A stretch of DNA of 64,000 nucleotides, from NCBI RefSeq assembly GCF_921293095.1, contig NC_060259.1, positions 24,311,812 to 24,375,811 of the forward strand, read 5' to 3'. Shown here one piece after another: positions 26,272 through 38,429 of this stretch (positions are counted from its first letter, which is position 1; each line of letters opens with the position of its first letter). This DNA is from Ischnura elegans (lineage: Eukaryota; Arthropoda; Insecta; Odonata; Coenagrionidae). The position numbers and the translations under genes were made by a program. Under the pieces are notes generated by a model that was not told the DNA's origin, did no database searches, and was given only the letters and a program-made list of their open reading frames with translations.

Positions 26272-26688
26272 ATATGAAGAAAGCAAGGAGAAAATCTGGA
26301 TATTGAGGAAAGAAGACTGAGTGCACATTGTACTCAATGTAACAGAAAAATTTTTAATATCGCCTAAAAGCACGACAGTTCTTTGTGTAACGCGCACCTT
26401 GTCTAAAAGCACCATAAATGTATAGAAGTAAAATAAAATATTACCAAAAGTAATAGGTACACTTATATATGCCATTATTACTAAGAATAACTATAATAAT
26501 AACAGTGAAAGTAACAACAATGATACTAAATACAATAATAATAATAACATAATAATAAAAAGGAAAACCATCTCATAAAAAAAACTACACTCCCTTATAT
26601 GCCAGTCAGTTTTTTACACACTCTTAACTGCAATAAACTACCATCACTGACACACTAACCCTCTTATTCCATTTTTTCACCGATCCCC
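26272..26688. repeat. Dispersed fragment of repeat family A
   Basis: It starts within the A-unit 3' part (CTGGATATTGAGGAA, CACGACAGTTCTTTGTGTAACGC) and runs through the AT-rich part to CCATTTTTTCAC, ending where the array units continue with CACTGATGG. It lies 12 kb from the array and directly abuts the PIWI fragment. It shows that A sequence has been moved, or that the array was once longer. Confidence 0.8.
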
Positions 26689-26858
26689 CAAAAATCCCGA
26701 GAGAAGTCGGTAGGGGATGGACATGGGTTGGGTTCTCCTTCACCCACGTTTTTCAGTTGCTCCTTCTTTGTTTCCACCTCATGCTCCAACACATAATTGG
26801 CCTGCCCTTCATCTACGCCATCGCGGTAAACAACGATTTTTAATGGGAGGTAGTCATT
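26689..26858 (-). pseudogene. PIWI-domain (Piwi-clade Argonaute) gene fragment
   Basis: The minus strand reads NDYLPLKIVVYRDGVDEGQ, then ANYVLEHEVETKKEQL. This is the PIWI-domain segment around the second catalytic aspartate (YRDGV-(x)EGQ), which in Piwi/Aubergine-like proteins helps cut piRNA targets. Gly after RDGV is Asp here. Only about 45-50 residues are preserved. The upstream part is cut by a piggyBac end at the TTAA inside the Val-Asn codons (26857-26860); the downstream part fades into proline-rich sequence at the A-repeat junction. It is an isolated fragment, not a working gene. Confidence 0.75.
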
Positions 26859-28440
26859 AACCCTTTCGCGTCCGCGCCTGACGCGCTTTTCTCTGCAGTA
26901 GCGGCGCATAGCTGATGTGGGTTAGCTCAGTGGTGAGGTACTTGCGCTCACTTTTTCGTAGCTAGCTCGGCTAAATTAAAACTTAGAATAATGATTTATG
27001 TATCACAATAATTCTTTGACTCAGGGCTTTTGCCCTGATATAATAATCGCTGTATGTTATTAGTTAAAATATTTTTTTTTTCGGGTCAAAGAAAAATATT
27101 TTTTAGCTTTTTAGTTTTTTTGTTTGTTTTTTTGTGATTCATGCGCATTTTTGTCTCTACAAAGTTTACAGAAATAAACTATCGTATCCACAGTTTTATT
27201 TGGCTATGTATTACCTTTCAAATGGTATGCTCGATTTTGTTCTGTAGCGAGAGGTTTAGATTTTAGAGCAATAAAACCAAAACAAGGCATAATGAGACTT
27301 TTAATGACAATGGCACATTTGGAAACAATTTGGCACACTTACTTTTGCATGTGTGTCCATTGATCTAAGGGACTAAAAACGTACAAATGGCCTTTTATAT
27401 TAAATAAAAGACTACACGGAACATATTTTTTTCGAAACCTTGATTTTATATATTTTTACGGTATTTTGATAGTGTGTGATATACATTATAACAATCTCCA
27501 GGACAGAGCGCTGGATTTGACGGGCACGTCGCGCAGAAGATGCCCGACTGCTTCCTGCCTCCTGGCTTATTTCTATCGCTGCAAACAGCGCAATCCCGGG
27601 GTTTTCCTTTTCCTAGCTTATGGAAAAGCCCATCCATTCTGTTAATGTCCCCTTCTAAGGACCTGGGGCGTTTCTTAGTGACCGGAGTCCGCCAATCACC
27701 GATCAGCTGCTTCATCAGCTGTTCTCGAAATTTGAGTTGCGATATCTGCACAGAAATAAATATTTATTTATTAGTAAAATTTGCTTTTTTAGCTTACACA
27801 TGAAATAACTATTTCAATAATTTGAAAAAATATCGTTTACCGGGGTCGCAATTTTTTTCTCCTGGACGAGATTGAAGAGTAGGTATGCGTTTACAATACT
27901 GACTTCCAGGATCCAGAAGAATACCTTATGCCACCATTTCTTTGACTTGCGCGAAAAATTATACGAAGCGCAGTAATGATCAGCGCGATCGACTCCCCCC
28001 ATTTTTGCCGTGTAGTTTAACACAGCAACCGGCTTAGTGACTTCTTCGGTCGTGCCATCTACTTTATAGCGCATCGATTGTGCTGTAGCGGCCGTGATAC
28101 GTGCTGAGAGGTAGAACCACCCGTTTGTCTTTCCAGGCAATGACAGGTGTTGTTTTTCTTGAAAGCCAGGATTTCACCCTTCTTGAGTTTCTTGGTTTGC
28201 TTTCCTTTCACCTGATAGAATAGGATTCTTTTCATTATACATGTCCAATAAAAATTGACAATAATTTGCAAAAGTAAGCTTACCTCAGGAGGAAGATTTT
28301 GTCGGTTAGCCATCACAGTTCCCGTAGTGTGCGTTGATATTAGCAGCAATTCGCTAGCGAGGTTCGGACTTGTGTAAAAGCGATCAGTGAAGACGTGGCG
28401 CCCCTTCGCCCCACAATCAGACTGAAGTTTTTGCATCAAA
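26857..28440 (-). mobile_element. piggyBac-type DNA transposon, 5' part missing
   Basis: The left end is TTAA (26857-26860) followed by CCCTTTCGCGTCCGCG, a typical piggyBac-like terminus. About 580 bp of noncoding sequence leads to the transposase C terminus at 27446. The other end is absent: at about 28440 the transposase runs straight into a LINE RNase H fragment. The element inserted into a PIWI gene piece, since the TTAA falls within its coding sequence. It is truncated and immobile. Confidence 0.82.
27446..28440 (-). pseudogene. piggyBac transposase, C-terminal part with two introns
   Basis: Exon parts read GAKGRHVFTDRFYTSPNLA (with the second catalytic Asp) and NRQNLPPEV. A 72-bp GT-AG intron (28283-28212) follows. 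Then come KKLKKGEILAFKKNN, a frameshift near 28140, and TAKMGGVDRADHYCASYNF (third catalytic Asp) with WWHKVFFWILEVSIVNAYLL. A 95-bp GT-AG intron (27840-27746) precedes SQLKFREQLMKQLIG and the cysteine-rich end (CAVCSDRNKPGG, CATCPSNPALC). The N terminus and the first catalytic Asp are missing. Introns are unusual for mobile piggyBac copies and could mark an older, gene-like lineage. Confidence 0.88.
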
Positions 28441-28855
28441 TGTAGAACAATCCGGGAGGTCAAAGGGCTGTGCCCTATCCTCAACCGTGAGAGTACAACC
28501 TCCTCTATCCGATTACTACGAGAAGAGGAGGGGCACGGTGCTATTATGTCCTAGATGCCACGGAGCTTGTTATTAGTGATGCTCTTAGGTCCTTGCAGGG
28601 AAACCAGCGTAGAGGCAAACTCTTCGTCACACAGAGCTTCCTTGGCCATAGCGTCTGCAATCTCATTCCAGGCAATCCCCTCATGTCCCGGTACCCACAG
28701 AAAACGGATATTAAACCCCTTTCTCGTAAGGGTCAGCAGCAGGGAACGTATTTCTTGTACCATCGCGTGTACGGGAAGGAAGCCAGAAATGGCTTGTAGC
28801 GAGCTCAGGGAGTCGGTGTATCTAATGAAGGAGCCACCGTCGCACAGTGTGCGGA
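28441..28855 (-). mobile_element. I-type LINE RNase H fragment fused to piggyBac
   Basis: Reading minus: GGSFIRYTDSLSSLQAISGF, then NIRFLWVPGHEGIAWNEIAD and MAKEALCDEEFAS, the RNase H core of ORF2. A short C-terminal piece, LRIGHSPLTSR-like, reads straight into the piggyBac frame at about 28440. Linker residues between them are deleted. Confidence 0.85.
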
Positions 28856-31261
28856 AATCGAAAAAAGCATGACAAAACCCTAAATTTTCACTATTTTTTG
28901 GTAAACAAAAATAGTACTGTCCGATAGAATAATGTCCAAGGACCAAGGAACCATGCCTATTTAAATATTTGGTTCACCCATTAAATTATTAGAAGCCGTT
29001 AAAGACGAGAAAAAATAAAAACAATTTCAACTCTGAATTTCTGAAAAATTCGAGTATTTACTTTCGCTAGTGAGCCGTTAATATGGTTTTCCATAAATTT
29101 CAACGCATATTTTCTAAAAGAGTAAACCTTTCCTAAGAATTATACGGGATATTTTATTCATTTTTATCAACTTTTCATATAATAATTAAACATTCAGGAG
29201 TGCATTGTTTTTGGACTATTTTTGTCATAAAGTGGAGAAAAACTTTATGAGGGCGACGAGACTCGATCGTATAATACATATGAACAGAAGGACCTAAATC
29301 TTGACTATATGATCCGAAAGAAAAATCTTGCTCCAACTGGCTACCTTGCTTTTAAAGATGGGATATGTATGAAAAGTCAACGCAGCCGCCCGGCCCGGCC
29401 GCGGAATATCCTGATTTGGTTTATGGTCCAGTTTACAGCAAATAATGTTTCCACCACTATTATTTTTACCCCAATTGTTGGGAAAGATGTGAAATGAAAA
29501 AGTAAAGGCAATTTTTTGTCCAAAAAAACTTTCGTACTCTCTTGTGGCACATTGAAAGTGGAAAATTCGCCGCTGCCGCCGGTCACCCATGAGCTCGATG
29601 AGGACGTGTGACCATACGTCGGCAGAGTGCTTTGTTTCCTTATTCGTACTTATTCGTACATGCATATACACAGAGACTTTCCCGCACTTTAGGTCCCTTC
29701 AAACCAGAACTCCCTCCGACCTTGAGGAGAGGGAAAAGAATCGAAGCAGGCGCGGTCAGTGCACACGACCGACAGACCGCAAGTATCTCTTGGGCGGTAA
29801 TCCGCTTCCACTACTAGCAGTTCACTAAGAAACACCTCTTGACTTCTCCAGTATATTGTTCCTTCAAATGTGGGGCTCATGAATTTGGTGTTTGGGGCAA
29901 TGTTTTTTCGTCGAAAAGTCGCCGCTAGTTGTTTTACCACCGTAGCGCTCGTGCATCGGTTAATGCCCTCCAAAAGATCGCTTCTCTGGAACACGCTAGT
30001 GAACGAGTTAGCTGGCGATTTACAAGGCGGTTTTCCCAAAAATGCGCACGTTCTATTAGCTTAGAAAATGTCTTGCTTTCTCATACGGTCAGTCTAAATT
30101 AGCCGGTGAGTGTTGAAACATCGACGTCTTTTAGCCACAGTGACTACTAACAGAGGTGTGAACCCATCGATTGGCTACCGGTTGTCGAAGTTACTCTAAT
30201 ACGGTCTAGAGAGGTCGTACACGACGAAGAGAATATATTAATCAGTCACAGGTACGAATAACACCACTAGTTGTAGAAATATTTACTGTCGATAAGGCAA
30301 CGTTAGAGAATGTAGCTATTTTTGTGGCTTGTAGATTTAGAAGTTTTTATCTCCGACAGCGGAGAAAATGGAGAGGAGGGAAGTGACTGGAAAAGAACTG
30401 CAGGACGCTATGTGCCAAGGAATGGTGTAGAAGATAGAGCCGAAAAACAATTGGCATTCAAATTTCTATAAAAAAAATTTAGAAATGAAGGAGATGCAGA
30501 CATAAAGGATTTTTTTGGGAAATTAGGGACTTCCAACTGGCGTAGATCATTTCCGCGAGTATTGCTCTTCCACTGCTACTGTACAAGGATATTAGGAGGT
30601 TCAGGGAGCAGCACTCCAGAAAATTTTCAAGAATGGTGTCGTTCGAACATATTTTTCGAAGACTTCTTCTATCTTCGGACGCAATAATATCCTCATCGAC
30701 AGATTCTAATCACGGAAATGTGATGGTACCTAAAGGAGCTAGGAACCCCCTTCTGATTGACGAGAACGCAGAGTCGGATGGAGACGAGATTGATTCAGAC
30801 AACGAAGACCTATAACTGTATTTACTCAGGTATGCATTATTTCCATTTCATTAGTCATTCATTTCAGATACAGAAATATGGCATAACTTCTAATGAAAAT
30901 AATCGGAAAATACTTGCATTAATTTCCTTGGAATTCATTGATGAAATCTATATCCTTAATATTATATAGATACTGCACATCGATATATATTCTGTGATGT
31001 ATCGATACATCACGGTAAAGTTATTTAGGGTTATGTATCTAAGTCATTGATAGTACTTGTATGAATATAATAAGCATCTAACATGCAGCGCTTTTAATAT
31101 TAAAATTAGGGAATTTTTACTGTTTCCGCCATTTTATTTTAGAGAGGCCCCTGATTGTTCTAGAGCAAAAATAATATTAGATTCGGATTAAGAAGGTAAA
31201 AACAATAAAAATCGAGAAAATCGTGCATCTACGTTGAATAATAACGGAGATATTAATTTTG
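28856..31261. other. Unassigned AT-rich sequence
   Basis: I recognise no gene. Candidate frames are minus 29689-30039 (116 codons), minus 29294-29671 and plus 30633-30815 (60 codons ending in an acidic SDGDEIDSDNEDL). The acidic tail precedes a possible GTATGC donor but nothing confirms it. The region separates two LINE clusters and has no obvious repeat structure. Confidence 0.35.
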
Positions 31262-32610
31262 TCAAGCTTTTTTCGATTTCCTCCCTCCGCCGTAGTCACC
31301 TAGGGCTTCTAGAGCTGTCTTTATAGCATAAAGCTCCGCCGTGTAAACACTACACATCTCTCTGATGTTCCCGTGGAGAGGAGAGAACACTGCACATGCA
31401 CAAGCAGAGTTACCTTTCGAACCGTCAGTGTAAATGGGGGTAAGGTGGGGTGATTCCATCGAAATATAGCAAACAGACGCTGGTACTCCGAAGGAGTTGT
31501 GGAAGACATCGGTCGAAATGGTAAAAGAATATTCACCACCGGAGTGGGAGTCATCCATGAAGGGTGTTCCGAGAAGGAAACAGGATACACTTCGGGCAGC
31601 GCGAAATCGCACCCGCGAATAAAATCGTTAGAACGCACGCTTACTGGTCTGGTTGCTCTAGTGCTTCGGTTAAAAATATTTTTAAGACGGGGTTGAAAAA
31701 TTATACGATAACATGGATGACTCGTCATTGATAAATTTTTTGAAACGTAGCTACAAAGCAGCCAGGTGCTACGGTAGGAAAGAGGCGGCTCACCTTCATC
31801 GGAATAGATACTAGGGGTCGGGCTGGTCCTAAACGCCCCAGTATGATCACAGTGCTGCGTTGTGCACTGAATTTAGTGCTTTCAAATATGTCTCGCGAGC
31901 GGAGGCATACACGAATGAGCCGTAGTCTAGTTTCGACTGCACCAGTGCGCGGTAAAGTAAAATTAAGGTGGTCCGATCTGTTCCCCAAGATGCGTGGCTT
32001 AAAAACTTAAAGACGTTCAAAGACTTCAATCAGTTCACCTTAACATAATTAATATGCTCCTTCCAGTTGAGTCTGTGGTCGAGGGTCATCCCCAGAAAAC
32101 AGACAGGATCCACAAATGGGAGGCTTCTTCCACCAAGGTGTAACTTGGGATTTACATGGACGCCCCGAGTGCGAGAAAAGTAGACGCACTTTGTTGTAAC
32201 CGATGAGAAATAAAGCCGTTATTTTGGGTCCACTTGTTAAGTTTATTGATAGTGAGCTGCGCCATACACGATACATTCACGACCCTGGATGACCTGCAGA
32301 AGATCGCAAGATCATCCACAAACAGTGACCCTATCACTGGCTCCTGGATGCAGTTAGCTATGCCGTTGATCGCAATAGCGAACAGCGTCACGCTCAAGAC
32401 GGAGCCTTGGGGAACCCCGTTGTCAAGAGGGTAAAAAATTGATAAAATCTGTCCCGTCCTCACTTTAAAAACACGGTTAGTTAAAAATGTTTGTATAAAA
32501 ATGGGCAAATTACTTCTAAATCCCCATTCGCGTAGTACGCGTTAAATCTTGCGTCGCCAGACCCGGTCGTAAGTCTTCTCCAAGTCAAGGAAGACACCGA
32601 CTACGTGCCG
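31262..32610 (-). pseudogene. LINE copy C ORF2 remnant
   Basis: It starts in FLDLEKTYDRVWRRKI, then reads LPIFIQTFLTNRVFKVRTGQ, NGVPQGSVLSVTLFAIAI and the catalytic FVDDLAIFC (32508-32152). Connection-region pieces in other frames follow (GTDRTTLILLYRALVQSKLD at about 31.95 kb, then [19 protein letters not shown]) and a partial RNase H (PIYTDGSKGNSACACAVFS, YTAELYAIKTALEALG). It stops at 31262 before the second RNase H motif. Several frameshifts; nonfunctional. Confidence 0.88.
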
Positions 32611-32660
32611 ACACCGACTATTTGCGTGGCCACGGTGGTAGTTGTGGGTGGGTTCTTCTT

Positions 32661-33536
32661 TCAAGAACCCTGACTTGCATCTTTTTCCGGCGGTGTGCCC
32701 GTCTTCATTGCCGGCTTGGTAACCTTATCCAGCTTGGCTTGCTTTATATTCTTAATCGTATGTTCTTCCTTCTTTTTCTCTTGCGTGTATGTCTTATTAT
32801 TTTTGTCACTATCTACAACGGCAGCATAAGATCGGGAGAACGTAGGCGCGATCAGAGTTCTGAAAGTTTTTCGGGCTTCATTATATGGCGGCTTTTCCAC
32901 GATCTTTATCTCCATTATTTTTTTCTCTTCTCGCATCTTGGGGAAATCTCGGGAGTATACCGGATATGATCCTTTGCAATTGACGCAGGTCGGTTCAGAG
33001 GTGCACGCGTCACCGTCGTGCTTTTCTTTGCCACAGCGCGGGCTGGTGGCCTTGCCCTCACATCTAGTAGCGATGTGGCCGACACGCTGGCATTGAAAGC
33101 ACCGCATGGGACTAGGGATGAATGGCCGGACGGAAACAGATTCGTATCCCACATACACCTTGTCAGGGATATTGTCACGACAGAAAGTGAGGATGACAGA
33201 CGTGCTGTTGGTCAGCTCACCGTTCCTCTTAGTCTTCAGACGGCGAGAGTCTATTACGCCCTGAGACGCCATCTCACTATTTATCTCGTATTCAGAGACG
33301 TAGAGCAGGTCGTAATGTGAAATGACTCCCCGACATGTATATAGAGTGAGGTGCACCTGGATCTTAACATTTATATCGTTAAATTTTACCATTTTCAATA
33401 GCTTCTCGCTTTGTGTTTCGTTACTAGTTTTAATTATCAGTGATCCATCTCTTAAATTTTTCGCAGATTCTAATTCACCGGGTATCGCTGCCGACAGAGC
33501 TTTTGTCAGGGTCTCACCATCATTTGCACCTTTCAT
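32661..33536 (-). pseudogene. LINE copy C ORF1, open but shortened at its N terminus
   Basis: An open 291-codon frame with the usual ORF1 core: TCRGVISHYDLLYVSEYE, CFQCQRVGHIATRC, SPRCGKEKHDGDAC (first Cys of this knuckle is Ser) and CVNCKGSYPVYSRDFPKM (last knuckle Cys replaced by Phe). The segment corresponding to VSPFLIRKVL of copy B is missing after GETLTK. The open frame suggests fairly recent insertion, but loss of zinc ligands and the N-terminal deletion make activity unlikely. Confidence 0.85.
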
Positions 33537-34344
33537 AACAAGAACTTACCGACAAGCGGTGGACTTACTTTCTCCCCCGCACGCTTCCAGACGGGATATT
33601 TTCGTTGGAGGAAGAAAATTATTATCCATGAACTCAGAAACCAAAATTCATCCCCTGGGTTCCCCAACCACCACGGAGCCACACATTCGGGACACCACAC
33701 CGAAATCCGGTGTGGTCGCCAGGGCTACCCAAGGGACATAGGAACCTTTGATAAGGGAGTCTCTTTCCGGTTGGAATCTCCGGCGCGGGGGCCCTCCAAA
33801 CCCACACGACTTTGGCCGCCCTACGAAGACCCCCTCATCTCCAGCACTAACCCGTCCTGGCATGCGCAAGAAAGGAGCCGCCAAGCTCCCCAGCCGCCAG
33901 GAGCCGATTGAGCGGGACTGGGCTACTTTCCGGCCACCCGTCTAGGAGAGTCAGGTGCCAAAGTGGAGTGTTTGGGATTCTCCCCTCCCACAGAGGAAGT
34001 CCCCTCAGCCACCAGAGTCCCCGTTCCCTGCGACACGGGTCGCCACGCACGGTAAACACGCGGGCGGGCTAAGGCAAGAAGGTATCGCCTCTCGCAGATA
34101 TTCAGGCCCACAAGACTGTCCGGACGCTACCCTAGTCGTATCAGGGGGTTTTTACGAGGTTGTCTCCTCGGTGGGCTCAGGTCCGTGGGGACGCGGCTCC
34201 CCAAAGAAAGAGGTCACCTTTCTTTCACCGTGCGGGGGGCACATATGATATCATGGGATAGATTTATAAGTGGAGTAGAGGACGATATTCATGGTAGGCA
34301 AGAGAGAGCATATAAACTAATGAAACATATCAACAAAGCAGAGA

Positions 34345-34820
34345 AAGATACAGCTCAACTAAATGTTGGACGGATGGAATTGAATCAGAGCTGATAAAAT
34401 ATGGAGGTACATCCCTACAAAGAATAATCCTGCATCTATACAACATGTGTTGGAAAACACTTGAAATCCCAAAGGATTGGAATGTGGCTACGGTTGTTTC
34501 ATAGTTTAAAAAGGGAAAAAGAAATAACCCAGAGAATTACGGATGTGTAAGTCTACTAAATACTGCATATAAATATACTGTAAAATAATAAATACTAGAC
34601 TACAAGCTATCTCTGATACCATGTTAATAGAAGAGCAAGCTGGCTTTGGAAGGGAAGATCTTGCATTGACGATTTTTTTACTTTAAAACAAATTAGTCAA
34701 AAACGAAGAGGGTTCAATCTAGAAACACATCTTGCATTCATAGATTTTGAAAAGGCATTCAATCGTGCTAATAGAGAAATGTTATGGTCAATTATGAAGA
34801 AAATAGGGTTTCCTTAACAT
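34345..34820 (+). mobile_element. RT fragment of another LINE family
   Basis: On the plus strand: ELIKYGGTSLQRIILHLYNM, EIPKDWNVATVVS, then a stop, KKGKRNNPENYGCVSLLNTA, LIEEQAGF and THLAFIDFEKAFNRANREML. This is the first half of a non-LTR reverse transcriptase (motifs 1 to 3/A), with several stops and one frameshift. It differs from the I-type copies and from the RTE-like element at 52 kb. Clade not resolved; RTE or CR1-like is possible. Confidence 0.75.
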
Positions 34821-35039
34821 CTGATAAGAGTGTGAAAACAAAACATTATGAATAGTAGTGACGTCTCCATCAATATTGGACGAATTTAGGTCATCCTGTA
34901 ATACAGCATTGTAGAAATGTATCGAACACTCACCCGGCGTGACTTGTACCGAATTTATCGTACACTTCTCTCTTCTGTCCGTTATCTTTTGATTTTTTTT
35001 ATACAATGAAAAAATTAATCATCATAATTGGAGATCATG

Positions 35040-38000
35040 GGTGTCTACATATTATTGGAAACGATAGTACCAGCTGGGAAATCTTCGGGGACGTTGCCCC
35101 TGGACGCCTATCTTGTCTCGCGTAAGCTGGAACTCATTACACTCCGTCAGGAGGTGTTTCACAGTCAGAGGGCAGTCACAATAGCCATATTGCGGCGGGG
35201 TCATCTCTTCAGTGAAAAGATAGGAATGGGTCAGGGCGCAATGACCGATTCTCAGTCTTGTATTATCGACCTTCTCCCTACGATTCCTCCAAACAGAAGA
35301 GGGCCACATTGACGTCACCGGTTTGATCATTCTAAGTTTGTTGTTCGTTACGTTCCTCTATACCTCACTCCACTGCAGTAGAACTGTCCAGCGAGGGGCA
35401 GTCTGTAAGTCTTGATAGGTTACAAATTTCGAAGCCTGCGCCGGGCGCGTGAGTACCGCCTTTGCAGCTGCACTGCCTTTTCATTTCCTGTTATTCCGAT
35501 GTGCCCAGGAACCCATAGGAACGACACTTTGCGTCCTCATTTACAGATATTGCATAGGGCGATTTGTATATCCTGCACAATAGGGTGCATAGGGAAAATA
35601 GTGGAAATAGATACCAGCGAGCTCTTTGAGTCAATGCATATGATGGTGGTAGGGTTGCAATCGTCGGCGACCAACTCCAACGGCATCTTAATGGCGATGA
35701 GCTCCTCTGTATATATGCTACACAACGGGCTGAGTCTCATCTGCATGATGCCGTTGTATGTCGAGGAAACTGGGCAGGCACAGGCAGTTTCTGACTTGGA
35801 TCCGTCTGTATGCACGAGTCGACTGCCCTTATGGCAGCCAACGAATTAATTAAAATGGCACTGGTACGCTGAGGTAGTGGAGTATGCTCTCCGGAGTCCT
35901 TCAAAAGCATTAAGTGCGGAAGGCACCTGGTGAGAGCCGGATTACTGTGTTGTGCAGCGTCGTCAGGGTTCTTAAAATTGACTCGCGGCCAGACGAGTAA
36001 ATGAAAATTCCATAGTCAAGCTTGGACCGAACAAGTGCGCGATATAATAAAAGAATCATGCTGCGGTCGACGCCCCATGAGGAGTGGGTTATAAGCTTTA
36101 AAATATTTAGGGTCCTAAGACAACTATTTCTTAAAAACTGAATATGTTCCCGCCAATTAAATCGGTGGTCAAGGGTCATATTCAGGAACCGAGCCGACTC
36201 CACGTACGGAGGGGGTCTGCCATCCAGTTTTAAAACTGGAGGGCCAAAGCAACCTCTCTTCCAGTGAAAATGACACATTTGGTTTTTCCCGCTTTAAAAC
36301 CATTCATCCGCGACCAGTTGCCTAGGTTATTTAAAGCTAGCTGTAGTTGTCTGGCTACAGATACAAGTTTGGACGACCGGCAAAAGATTGCCAGGTCATC
36401 CACGAACAGCGAGCTCATAGTTGGGGATTTAACACAATCCGCCACGTCATTGACGGCTATCGTAAAAATTGTCACGCTCAATACGGAGCCCTGTGGTACC
36501 CCGTTTTCCAGGATATAAGGTTGCGATACGTCTCGGCCTACTCTAACATTAAAAATGCTGTTCTTTAAAAAATGTTCAATAAATATTGGCAGATGGCCTC
36601 TAAATACCCATTTGAGGAGCATCCTGAGTATATTTCGACGCCAGACCCGGTCGTAAGCCTTCTCTAGATCGAAGAAAATACCTACAAAGTGCTGGCGAAG
36701 AACAAAGGCCTTCTGGATGTAGTTCTCTGTACTGGCAAGTTGGCCAATTGTCGATCAGCCGCGTCGGACAATGGAAAGAAGGTTTCGACGCTCGAGCCAC
36801 CAAAAAAGTCATCGGCTCACCATTCTTTCTATTACCTTACACAGACAGCTGGTGAGGGAAATTGGTCGATGGTTGTTGGGATTGGGTTTATCCTTGCCCT
36901 GTTTTAAAATTGATACAACTATAGATTCCCGCCAGGACGATGGAAAGCTTTTCTAGGCCCAAAGTTGATTAAAACATAAAATACCTTTACATAATGCTCT
37001 CTCTGGAAGATTCCGGAGAAATGCATTATGCATCTCATCCATCCCTGGACACGTGTCGCGGGAAGCTGCGATAGCTGATTTCAATTCCCAAAGGGAAAAT
37101 GTGACATTCTGCCAGTCTGCCAGAGCCCGTTCTCAGCGGACGAAAATGTGTGCGATTCACAGCGTCTCTTCAAGGATAGGAAGGAGTCCTCATAATTGGC
37201 ATTGCTGCTAATGTTAGCTAGCAGCCGTACGAATGTCTCGCTGATGGTGGCCGGTGAGGTAACGCTATTGTCATAGCGTGTCATGGGCAATATATGCGAC
37301 TCCATGCTGATGGTGGTCACCACAGAGGCTCCTCACCTTTTTCCACGCCTGTGATACTAGTGTGCGGCAGTTTATTCCAGATACAAATGACATCCAGGAG
37401 TCCTTCTTTGCCTCTTTGATCACCTTTCGGGCTTTGGCTCAAAGACGTCGAAAGGAAGCCAGATTGATAGCCGTTGGGTATTTATTGAAAATTCTTAACG
37501 CTTTCTTGCGCGCCCGAATAGCCTTGGCACATTCATGGTTCCACCATGGAACGGCAGGCCTCTTATGGGCGAGACCTGACCTTGTCTCACTTCTATTTGC
37601 ACCTTTGACTTCTATTTGCACCACTGTTTGCACCACGGTCAAAGAATCAATATTTTGGATACCACCGCGGCCTTCGTTAAATGTAAAATGGAACGATTCC
37701 TTTAAAGATACCAGTCGGCTCTCCGGATACTGAAATTGCCAGGGCGTTTACTTTGGGTTAAAATCATATTCTCCATTAATTATAATAGGGAAGTAATCAC
37801 TTCCACATAGTTTGTCATGGACATTCATATAAACTTTGTAAATTAATGTGCTCGAAGTAAAACAAAGGTGAACAGTCGAATAACTGCTGTTAAAACGGTT
37901 TGATCTTGTTTCTTTCTGTCATTTAAAAACACCAGGTTAGAAACTGTTAAAAACTGTGATAAAATGCGTCCTCTACGGTTGCACTGTGCCCTGGAACTAC

Positions 38001-38421
38001 CTCATAGTGTGTCATGGGCGTTTAAATCACCTACTATAATAAGGGGCTGGGGCAATTGGCAGATAAGGGCGTCTAAGTAAAAAAGGGTTCCTGGTGTCCC
38101 CTAGGGAAGGTAGACGTTCCATATAATCACCGACTGGGGGCCGTGCAACGTTACCGCTACCGCCCGAAAAAGCGTGTTAAGTGCCACCCGGGAGGTATGT
38201 ACGGTCTCCCAAGTGGCGATCATAATATCACCGTGTGCCCGTCGGCCACTCGTGTCGTCAAATCTAAAAACGTTAAAACCACTTAAAACAACCTTGCCCG
38301 TTGTTTAAAAATGTGTTTCTTGTAGACAAATGTACGTACGATTAAAATCACGCAGTAAAATGGCCAACTTCTTATTGCGCTGATAAAAACCATTGCAATT
38401 CCATTGCAAAATAAAAGCCAT
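35040..38421 (-). pseudogene. LINE copy D ORF2, multiply frameshifted
   Basis: The start reads MAFILQWNCNGFYQRNKK. Endonuclease motifs are traceable to about 37.7 kb. RPAVPWWNHECAKAIRARKK lies at about 37.5 kb. The RT core is at 36.7-36.2 kb (VPQGSVLSVTIF, FVDDLAIFCRSS), the connection region at 36278-35910 (THSSWGVDRSMILLLYRALV), RNase H at 35815-35470 (HTDGSKSETACACPVSS), and the C-terminal LRIGHCALTHSYLFTEE at about 35.25 kb. Stops and shifts occur about every 100-150 codons. Confidence 0.88.
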
Positions 38422-38429
38422 GATTAAAA

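Larger units (their letters stand above)
31262..34237 (-). mobile_element. I-type non-LTR retrotransposon, copy C (internally deleted)
   Basis: In minus orientation: leader 34237-33600 almost identical to copies A and B, ORF1 33536-32661, then directly the middle of the RT at about 32610, on through the connection region to an early RNase H part, ending at 31262. The whole endonuclease and the first half of the RT are missing. The deletion joint carries a direct repeat, GACACCGACTA (32593-32603 and 32610-32620). Both internal and 3' deletion make it defective. Confidence 0.92.

Noticed and set aside
26928-26965. GGGTTAGCTCAGTGGTGAG, a tRNA A-box-like stretch
   Set aside because: No B box or cloverleaf follows; it lies in the noncoding part of the piggyBac element and may be chance or a SINE scrap.
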